Below the pieces are notes generated by a model that ran no database searches, was not told where the DNA came from, and worked only from the letters and a program-made list of their open reading frames with translations. Below are positions 6,436-11,197 of a stretch of DNA of 11,197 nt, one piece after another. The stretch lies in the NCBI GenBank assembly GCA_041567895.1, contig JBFGAX010000083.1, forward strand, positions 1 through 11,197. Reading direction: 5' to 3'. Every line of letters starts with the position of its first letter. The first letter of the stretch is position 1. A program made the position numbers and the translations under genes. This DNA is from JABDOU01 sp041567895. Its GTDB lineage: Bacteria > Actinomycetota > Acidimicrobiia > Spongiisociales > SHLN01.

Positions 6436-7812
6436 ATGCGAATCCTTGTTGCTGCAGCCGAATTCGCCCCACTTGTCAGTTCCGGGGGCCTGGGCGACGC
6501 AATAGCGGGTCTCGCGGGCTCGCTGGTCAGACAGGGGGCCTCGGTGTCTGTGGTGATACCCAGGTATCGGTCTGTGTCGGACATCGGGAGAAAAGTGGCC
6601 GGTTCCGACAAGCTCTTTCGTCACAAGGCGAATGGGGTGGAGGTGCTTCTCGTCGACGAACCAGATATGTTCGATCGCGATGGAATATATGGTCCGGAAT
6701 CCGGTGAAGCGTATGAAGACAACTGGTTGCGATGGACTCGATTCGGGATGGCGGTCGCAGACCTAGCCAACACAGGCACATATGACATCGTCAACCTTCA
6801 CGACGCCCACTCGGCCCTCGCCGCCACTCGTGTCGACGCTCCTACGGTATTCACAATTCACAATGCGGCCTACCCGCTCCTGGGGCCATTGAAGGACATC
6901 AACGCCATCCTCGGACTCCGGCCGGAAGTCATTCTGCCAATGGGCGCATTGGAGTGGTTCGGCGAGGCCAATTTCATGAAGGTCGGACTGATATTTGCGG
7001 ATCAGGTGACAACGGTCAGTCCCGGGTTTGCCCGCCAGATCGCCCACGACTCCGAAGTGACGGGTGGGCTCGACGGTGTGATCCGCTCCTTGCCCAATCC
7101 ACCCGTCGGCATCATGAACGGTATTGATGTCGACGCTTTCGACCCGGCGACAGACGCATCACTGCCGCTTCCATTCGAAACAGCCACCTGGCATCGCCGG
7201 CGCGAGAATCGCCGTGCCCTGGCCGACGCCATGGGCCTCGATGCCAGTGGCATCATCTTTGGCATGGTTGGTCGCGTGACAGGGCAAAAAGGCTTCGATC
7301 TCATTGCGCCATCGCTCGCCGACCTCGTCGATGAGGGATTCCGACTCCTGGTTGTCGGCAACGGTGAGGAGGACGATATGGTGGATGGGTGGGTGGCTCA
7401 GCATCCCTCGGCCGTTGCCCATCGACCTTTCGATCAGAAGCTCGCGAGGCTGACGTGGGCGGGATCGGACGCCTACGTGATGCCGTCACGGTTCGAACCG
7501 GGTGGACTGGGCAACATCTATGCCATGCGATACGGATGTCCCCCGGTCGTGAGGCTCACCGGTGGGCTCGCCGATACGGTGATCGATATCGATGAAGATC
7601 CTGAGTCAGGCAACGGAATTGGTTTTCGTCTCTACGAGGCCGCAGAGTTCTCAAAGAGCGTGCGAAGGGCGATGCGATTGGTGCGAAGTCATCCGGAGTT
7701 GTGGCGAGAAATGGCTACGCGGGGTATGGAATCCGATTGGAGCTGGGATCGGGCAGCAGGTGAGTACCTGAAGGTCTATCGGAAGATCCTGGCGCCTGGT
7801 CCGTCGGCGTGA
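6436..7812 (+). CDS. glgA: Glycogen synthase (GT5), ADP-glucose type
   Basis: A 458-residue GT-B glycosyltransferase that extends alpha-1,4-glucan from a nucleotide-sugar. In order: MRILVAAAEFAPLVSSGGLG at the N-terminus, LHDAH (121-125), FTIHNAAY (139-146), the MKVGLIFADQVTTVSPGFAR block (181-200), MNGIDVDAFDP (227-237), GRVTGQKGFDL with R280 and K285, and PSRFEPGGLGNIYAMRYG with E354, then RLTGGLADTV (373-382). These match the GT5 active site (E. coli R300, K305, E377). Length is close to the usual 470-480. Oddly, the N-terminal KxGG motif reads SSGG, with Ser at position 15 where E. coli has Lys15 for ADP-glucose binding. The start at 6436 aligns with the family's MxIL opening; the GTG at 6412 would add eight unsupported residues. 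It is followed 18 nt later by the phosphatase gene. Confidence 0.9.
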   Translation: MRILVAAAEFAPLVSSGGLGDAIAGLAGSLVRQGASVSVVIPRYRSVSDIGRKVAGSDKLFRHKANGVEVLLVDEPDMFDRDGIYGPESGEAYEDNWLRWTRFGMAVADLANTGTYDIVNLHDAHSALAATRVDAPTVFTIHNAAYPLLGPLKDINAILGLRPEVILPMGALEWFGEANFMKVGLIFADQVTTVSPGFARQIAHDSEVTGGLDGVIRSLPNPPVGIMNGIDVDAFDPATDASLPLPFETATWHRRRENRRALADAMGLDASGIIFGMVGRVTGQKGFDLIAPSLADLVDEGFRLLVVGNGEEDDMVDGWVAQHPSAVAHRPFDQKLARLTWAGSDAYVMPSRFEPGGLGNIYAMRYGCPPVVRLTGGLADTVIDIDEDPESGNGIGFRLYEAAEFSKSVRRAMRLVRSHPELWREMATRGMESDWSWDRAAGEYLKVYRKILAPGPSA

Positions 7813-7813
7813 C

Positions 7814-7819
7814 AGGAGG
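7814..7819 (+). promoter_or_regulatory. Ribosome binding site (AGGAGG) of the CysQ-like gene
   Basis: A full AGGAGG immediately after the glgA stop (7810-7812). It is 8 nt before TTG 7828 and 11 nt before ATG 7831. Its presence, and the tight spacing, suggest translation from a glgA-containing transcript. Confidence 0.55.
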
Positions 7820-7830
7820 TTGCTACGTTG

Positions 7831-8634
7831 ATGGGCATGGATCTGATGAATGACCTCGAGCGAATCAATCGCGCCCTGGACGAGGCGACCAAGGTTCTGG
7901 GGATGTTCACCCCGGGCCGGATTGCAGCCGTGCAGAAGCGAGGCGGTGATCCAGTGACCGAAGCCGATCAAACCATCGACGCGATGCTTCGTGAGATGCT
8001 CCCGCGCCATGACGAAGGATGGCTGTCCGAAGAAACTGTCGACGACACGCGGCGGCTTTCTGCATCACGCGTCTGGGTTGTCGATCCGGTCGATGGCACC
8101 CGCGAATTCGTCGACGGAATACCCGAATTCTGCGTGTCGATCGGACTGGTCGAAGACGGTATTGCCATTGCAGGAGGCATAGCCAATCCAGCGATGGGAA
8201 CGCGGGTAGTTGGGTCCTTGGACTCCGGGGTGTGGCTGAACGGGGTTGCGGCCTCGGTGCGGTCGATCGATGCGATTGCCGGCGTTGAGGTGCTGTGCAG
8301 TCGTAGTGAGGTTCGGCGTGGTGAGTGGGACATCTTCGCCGGAGAGGGAATCGAGTGCAGGCCGATGGGTTCCGTGGCGTACAAGATGTCCCTGGTAGCA
8401 GCCGGATTGGCCGACGCAACCTGGACTCCGGTTCCGAAGCACGAGTGGGATGTCGCAGCGGGCACTGCGCTTGTCATGGCCGGCGGGGGCCTCGTGTTCT
8501 TACCCGACGGTTCGACCCCTGCGTTCAATCGCCCCGATACTCGCATTCCGGGTTTGGCTGCGGCACCTGCCGGAATCGCGGATGAAGTCAATGAGATGTT
8601 CGCCAGGCAGATGGCGCTGATCGCCACGGGCTGA
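7831..8634 (+). CDS. Inositol monophosphatase-family phosphatase, CysQ-like (3'(2'),5'-bisphosphate nucleotidase)
   Basis: A 267-residue metal-dependent phosphatase. Motifs in order: GDPVTEADQ (38-46), WLSEE (64-68, metal-binding Glu), VWVVDPVDGTREF (81-93, the DPxDGT metal/phosphate motif) and HEWDVAAGTALVMAGGG (204-220, the WDxAAG motif). DGTREF and EWDxAAG resemble CysQ, which turns 3'-phosphoadenosine 5'-phosphate into AMP in sulfate assimilation, more than inositol monophosphatase, but other sugar phosphates are possible. The start is ambiguous: TTG 7828 has the best Shine-Dalgarno spacing, ATG 7831 is next, and ATG 7837 lies 7 nt after a TACGTT box and could be a leaderless start. I report 7831. 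Coupling to glgA is physical; a functional link to glycogen is not shown. Confidence 0.87.
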   Translation: MGMDLMNDLERINRALDEATKVLGMFTPGRIAAVQKRGGDPVTEADQTIDAMLREMLPRHDEGWLSEETVDDTRRLSASRVWVVDPVDGTREFVDGIPEFCVSIGLVEDGIAIAGGIANPAMGTRVVGSLDSGVWLNGVAASVRSIDAIAGVEVLCSRSEVRRGEWDIFAGEGIECRPMGSVAYKMSLVAAGLADATWTPVPKHEWDVAAGTALVMAGGGLVFLPDGSTPAFNRPDTRIPGLAAAPAGIADEVNEMFARQMALIATG

Positions 8635-8647
8635 GTAACCGCTCAGC
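8630..8647. terminator. Hairpin spanning both stop codons of the convergent pair
   Basis: GCTGAG-TAACCG-CTCAGC: perfect 6-bp arms. The left arm contains the TGA of the CysQ-like gene (8632-8634) and the right arm contains the stop of the GH13 gene (8643-8645 on the minus strand). It would fold in either transcript and could act as a shared 3' end. Neither side has a U-run, so classical intrinsic termination is not supported. Confidence 0.35.
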
Positions 8648-10109
8648 TACGTATGTTCCAGATAGCCGCAGCCCTGGCTGGCACAGTCACAGTTGTCATT
8701 CCGTCTGTGGTTGCAATTGACCCCTGACCCCAGATCAATGTGGAGTCCTCCTGGTGATACGCAAACGTCGTCGACGACTCGTCGTCGCCGGCATTGACGG
8801 CAACAACGACGCCATCGTCTGCCAGTCTTCGCTCCATCACGTACAGCCAGGTTTCGTATTCGCCTTCTCCGGGTGCCAGGCGACGATATTCGCCCGTTCT
8901 GAGTACCTCTTCTTGTTTTCGCAGCGCGATGAGCTCCGTGAAGATCGTGAGGAGATCTTCATCCCATGAGTCTCGCCTATCCCATGGAAATCCGCCCCGG
9001 GATCCAGGGTCGTGGGCGCCCCTCATTCCGATCTCGTCGCCGTAATAGATGGAGGGCGCCCCGGGAAACGTCATCTGGAGAACAGTCGCAAGCACCACTG
9101 AATCCCTATCGCCGCCGACGGCCTCGAGCAATCGGGGCGTGTCATGGGAACCGAACAGGTTCAGGTTTCCTAGCGTCGCCTGCCGTGAGTACACACGGTG
9201 TAGGAAATCGATGGAGTCGGCATAGCCACCGGCGTCGTGTGGATGCGATAGGTCATACGATGCCGGGTCGGTGATGGTGAGGTTGATGCGCTCGCCTGCG
9301 ACGAATCTCAGTACATATTCACCGAACGGATAGTTCATGACGCCATCGAATCGGGATCCTTCATTGACCCAGTCCGGCGCGGGCTTCCAAATCTCGCCGA
9401 CGATGTACGACTCCGGATTGACCGCCCGCGTACGCGCCCGGAACTCTTCCCAGAATCCTTCCGTCTGGATTTCCTCCGGCACATCGAGCCGCCAACCATC
9501 TACACCCTTTGCAAGCCAGTATTCGCCGACCTGCATGAGGAACTCACGAACTTCGGGGTTGTCCGTGTTGAGCTGGGGAAGTGCGTGCAGCCCCCACCAG
9601 GCGTTGAACCGAGCAGGCTCGGATTCGTCGTAAGCCTTCAGAGGCCAGTCGTGTATTTTGAACCAGTCCCGCCATGGCGACTGCTGGCCGTTCTCGAGTA
9701 GATCGTTGAACTGAAAGAAACCGCGACTGGCATGATTGAACACTCCGTCGAGCACCACGCGGATACCACGATCGTGGCATGCTCCCATCATGACTTCAAA
9801 GGCGGCATTGCCGCCGAGCAGGGGATCTACCTTGAAATAGTCGTGCGTGTGGTATCGGTGATTTGACGCCGACTGGAAGATCGGATTGAAGTAGATGGCA
9901 TTGATTCCAAGAGAAGCCAGGTAGTCGAGATGGTCGACGACTCCGAGAAGGTCTCCCCCTTTGTAGCCGTGCGGCGTGGGATCGGCGTCCCAGGGTTCGA
10001 GGTTGGAAGGCTGGGGAACTCTTCCAGATCGGGCGAAGCGATCTGGAAAGATCTGATAGAAGACGGCGTCGGCCACCCAGGCGGGCGGCTGGTCGAATGG
10101 AGTGGTCAT
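8643..10109 (-). CDS. GH13 alpha-amylase-family glycosidase, neopullulanase/maltogenic amylase-like
   Basis: A 488-residue cytoplasmic enzyme (no signal peptide) that should hydrolyse alpha-1,4 (possibly also alpha-1,6) bonds in maltodextrins or glycogen-derived glucans. The (beta/alpha)8 barrel starts at once with PAWVADAVFYQIFPDRFA (9-26). The four GH13 regions are present: DGVFNH (121-126), GWRLDVPEEI with R207 and nucleophile D209, VGEIW with acid/base E239, and FGSHDT with H322-D323. LPQLNTDNPEVREFL (177-191) is typical of the neopullulanase/cyclomaltodextrinase branch. The N-terminal CBM34 domain common in that branch is absent, leaving a short single-barrel form plus a C-terminal beta domain (from ~405). 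It converges on glgA and the CysQ-like gene with an 8-nt gap. The ATG at 10109 has no Shine-Dalgarno; a TAGCCT box ends 9 nt upstream. Confidence 0.93.
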   Translation of the reverse strand: MTTPFDQPPAWVADAVFYQIFPDRFARSGRVPQPSNLEPWDADPTPHGYKGGDLLGVVDHLDYLASLGINAIYFNPIFQSASNHRYHTHDYFKVDPLLGGNAAFEVMMGACHDRGIRVVLDGVFNHASRGFFQFNDLLENGQQSPWRDWFKIHDWPLKAYDESEPARFNAWWGLHALPQLNTDNPEVREFLMQVGEYWLAKGVDGWRLDVPEEIQTEGFWEEFRARTRAVNPESYIVGEIWKPAPDWVNEGSRFDGVMNYPFGEYVLRFVAGERINLTITDPASYDLSHPHDAGGYADSIDFLHRVYSRQATLGNLNLFGSHDTPRLLEAVGGDRDSVVLATVLQMTFPGAPSIYYGDEIGMRGAHDPGSRGGFPWDRRDSWDEDLLTIFTELIALRKQEEVLRTGEYRRLAPGEGEYETWLYVMERRLADDGVVVAVNAGDDESSTTFAYHQEDSTLIWGQGSIATTDGMTTVTVPARAAAIWNIRS

Positions 10110-10118
10110 GGTGGACGC

Positions 10119-10124
10119 AGGCTA
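10119..10124 (-). promoter_or_regulatory. Candidate -10 box (TAGCCT) of the GH13 gene
   Basis: TAGCCT on the minus strand ends 9 nt before the ATG at 10109, giving a leaderless or near-leaderless transcript of at most a few 5' nt. The spacing is looser than the 6-7 nt seen at other genes here. Confidence 0.3.
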
Positions 10125-10157
10125 CCGGCCGGGTGCATCCGCCCCGCGTTATCGAAG

Positions 10158-10176
10158 CCGGGGAGATCTACCCCGG
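10158..10176 (-). terminator. GC-rich stem-loop at the 3' end of the SnoaL-like gene, possible terminator
   Basis: CCGGGG/CCCCGG arms with a 7-nt loop that contains the TAG stop of the SnoaL-like gene (10168-10170). The stem is strong, but the following minus-strand sequence (CTTCGATAACG) has no U-run. It may separate this gene from the GH13 gene 58 nt downstream, or simply protect the 3' end. Confidence 0.35.
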
Positions 10177-10587
10177 TGGGCCGCCCAGTCCCAGCTGTTC
10201 CATCATCTTGGCGGTGTCCATGAGACCCCAGTGGGCGATTGCCTTGTCTCCCTCGAACTCGATGATGTCGATCACGTTGATGTCGAACGAGTTGCCGGTT
10301 GCGGGGATGCCCATGAACTCGCCCTGGTGGGTCCCGGAGAAGCGTGCCCGGGCGATCACCTTGTTGCCGTCCTGGAGCATCTCCTCGACGTCGGCGCGAA
10401 AGTCGGGGAAGGCACTCCGCATCATCGCCATCATCGCCTTCGGCGCCTCCCGGCCAGGTGGTATCCCGGGTGGGAGTTCCTCGTGCTCGACGAAGCCCTC
10501 GTGCATGAGCTCATCGATCATGTCGGCGTTGCCTTGCGTGAACACATCGTCGTAGATGCGCTTCATCACGGCCTGGATATCGGACAT
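10168..10587 (-). CDS. SnoaL-like / ester cyclase family protein (NTF2 fold)
   Basis: A 139-residue protein of the NTF2-like fold. It opens with two helices (MSDIQAVMKRIYDDVFTQGN, MIDELM), then VEHEELPPG (33-41), AFPDFRADVEEMLQDGNKV (59-77), ARARFSGTHQGEFMGIPATG (79-98) and the closing strands INVIDIIEFEGDKAIAHWGLMD (103-124). The H87 strand, the G-x-P-x-T/A-G turn and HWGLMD (H119, W120, D124) match SnoaL-like polyketide cyclase/ester cyclase proteins. Most such stand-alone proteins have no known substrate. The start is ATG 10587, preceded by GGGAGG at 5 nt; a 20-residue extension to GTG 10647 is possible by frame but lacks a ribosome site and family similarity. No polyketide genes are nearby. 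Confidence 0.88.
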   Translation of the reverse strand: MSDIQAVMKRIYDDVFTQGNADMIDELMHEGFVEHEELPPGIPPGREAPKAMMAMMRSAFPDFRADVEEMLQDGNKVIARARFSGTHQGEFMGIPATGNSFDINVIDIIEFEGDKAIAHWGLMDTAKMMEQLGLGGPPG

Positions 10588-10592
10588 CAGAT

Positions 10593-10598
10593 CCTCCC
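10593..10598 (-). promoter_or_regulatory. Ribosome binding site (GGGAGG) that fixes the SnoaL-like start
   Basis: GGGAGG on the minus strand lies 5 nt before the ATG at 10587. It decides in favour of this start over the upstream in-frame GTG at 10647. Confidence 0.6.
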
Positions 10599-10766
10599 CG
10601 ATCTGGCGATCCCTGGTTGGCACCGCGCCGTGCGTCAGCCTACTCACTGCGGCATGCTCGCCCGCCGAGGTCGCGCGGCTCAGTAGATCGCGCGCTCCAA
10701 CACCTTCTCGTATCAGGCTTGGCCAGGCTGCTCGCTGGTGTGGACCATCATGACCGCGGGCCTTAG

Positions 10767-11197
10767 AAAGCGCCCACCGAGGCTGTTCTTCGATGCCGCG
10801 ATGACGTTGAAATGGAGGCTTCCGAGGGCAGCTATTGCCTATCGACCAGGTTCACGTTCATCGTCGTCGACGGATTCATCGCTTGGCGCGTCATTCTTCA
10901 GCACTTCGACGTCGAGGATCTCTGGCGTCCCACATACCTGATCCAGCACGTCGCCTTCCTCCGGGAAGTCCCGTATTCGGTGGAAGGAGTTCCGGCTCAC
11001 TCGTTACGTCCAGGCATGCGGGCGCACGTTGTGGAGGTCTCTCCAGTCGGGTCAAGGCTTAGCGCCTCGGCGGCCTCAGCCAGCGGGATCAACAGACCTG
11101 GTCGCCCAGGGTCCGAGAGCGACGCGTTGATAGAAGATGGCGTCGGGTACCCATGCGGGTATGTCGTACTGCATAAGAGCGGTGGACCCTACCCGAA
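10767..11197 (+). other. Open frame of uncertain status running off the right edge; possible degraded coding sequence
   Basis: After a TAG at 10764-10766 one plus-strand frame stays open for about 143 codons to the window end. Its first ATG is at 10812. From there to about 10985 roughly four in five codons end in G or C, by hand count; this is more coding-like than the other strand (about 64% over 10839-11000). The stretch FTFIVVDGFIAWRVILQHFD (residues 14-33 from the ATG) resembles the strand-DG-strand-WR pattern near the end of NTF2/SnoaL-like domains, but the rest does not, and the core between start and this strand is far too short for a full domain. Beyond ~10990 the codon signal fades. 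It could be a fragment of a decayed SnoaL-like gene, a real unknown gene, or chance. The minus strand offers only short frames (10839-11000; 10713-10838). Positions 10648-10766 show nothing I can support. Confidence 0.25.
11076..11174 (-). pseudogene. Remnant of a second GH13 amylase gene: N-terminus only
   Basis: From ATG 11174 on the minus strand the frame reads MQYDIPAWVPDAIFYQ, closely matching the intact neighbour's PPAWVADAVFYQ (residues 8-19; 9 of 12 identical over PPAWVADAVFYQ versus IPAWVPDAIFYQ). The intact enzyme continues IFPDRFA, but here the match ends after YQ, near position 11127; the frame continues RVALGPWATRS and stops at TGA 11076-11078 after 32 residues. None of the GH13 catalytic regions is present, and the SnoaL-like gene begins only ~490 nt further on, so the 1.4-kb body cannot fit. 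A TAGGGT box lies 11 nt before the ATG. A truncated paralogue is the simplest reading; a chimeric contig end is the main alternative. Confidence 0.55.

Noticed and set aside
10588..10647. N-terminal extension of the SnoaL-like protein to GTG 10647
   Set aside because: There is no ribosome site upstream of it, the extra residues do not match the family, and GGGAGG sits directly before ATG 10587.
10102..10686. Plus-strand frames of 152-194 codons opposite the SnoaL-like gene
   Set aside because: The minus strand encodes a recognisable NTF2-fold protein with a good ribosome site; the plus-strand frames show no motifs and lack proper start signals.
10839..11000. A 53-codon minus-strand frame (GTG 11000 to TAG) of acidic composition, overlapping an upstream stop by GTGA
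   Set aside because: It lacks a ribosome site, its third-position GC is lower than that of the opposite strand, and the continuing frame is interrupted by stops at both ends. It is probably the shadow of the plus-strand frame, though not fully excluded.
10648..11197. Mobile element as the cause of the broken GH13 copy
   Set aside because: No transposase motif, terminal inverted repeats or target-site duplication could be seen in this stretch.
1..11197. tRNA, rRNA, CRISPR arrays, phage or toxin-antitoxin genes
   Set aside because: I saw no cloverleaf ends, rRNA-like sequence, spaced direct repeats or characteristic protein motifs for these on either strand.

Overview
The window looks like chromosomal DNA from a moderately GC-rich actinobacterium. 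Acidimicrobiia is my best guess. The main reasons are a luciferase-like, F420-type flavin oxidoreductase, an EtfD-like membrane Fe-S oxidoreductase with the same domain order as mycobacterial Rv0338c, and several genes with a TAnnnT box only 6-7 nt before the start codon and no convincing Shine-Dalgarno site, which is the usual sign of leaderless actinobacterial transcripts. There are no rRNAs, tRNAs, CRISPR arrays, transposases or phage genes. The lineage is an inference from gene families, not from a marker gene.

Layout. Positions 1-1619 (minus strand) hold a HAD-type hydrolase followed by a luciferase-like monooxygenase that runs off the left edge. A divergent intergenic region (1620-1727) contains a perfect 6-3-6 palindrome. 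Positions 1728-6378 (plus strand) hold the EtfD-like oxidoreductase, a structured 110-nt gap, an RraA-fold protein, a small zinc-ribbon protein, an SRPBCC-fold protein and an atypical SDR (NAD(P)-binding) protein. Positions 6436-8634 hold a glycogen synthase (glgA) and a CysQ-like/inositol monophosphatase-family phosphatase, 18 nt apart. Converging on them from the right, with only 8 nt between, is a GH13 alpha-amylase/neopullulanase-like enzyme (8643-10109). A SnoaL-like protein (10168-10587, minus) lies upstream of it.

The last ~600 bases (10588-11197) contain no intact gene I can name. On the minus strand at 11174 begins a second GH13-like N-terminus that matches the intact enzyme's opening for about 16 residues and then breaks off. 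Most of the rest is covered by a plus-strand open frame with coding-like third positions that leaves the window without a stop. This looks like a decayed or rearranged paralogue site, or an assembly junction.

How the genes fit together. glgA plus a cytoplasmic GH13 hydrolase suggests a small alpha-glucan (glycogen) synthesis and breakdown locus. The EtfD-like protein would pass electrons from electron-transfer flavoprotein, reduced by acyl-CoA dehydrogenases, into the menaquinone pool; no etfAB or acyl-CoA dehydrogenase lies in the window. The remaining genes are housekeeping or accessory enzymes with no clear shared pathway. I did not find a convincing new multi-gene system. The best leads are the GH13 remnant region, the divergent palindrome, the consistent leaderless-promoter geometry and a glycogen synthase that lacks the usual N-terminal lysine.
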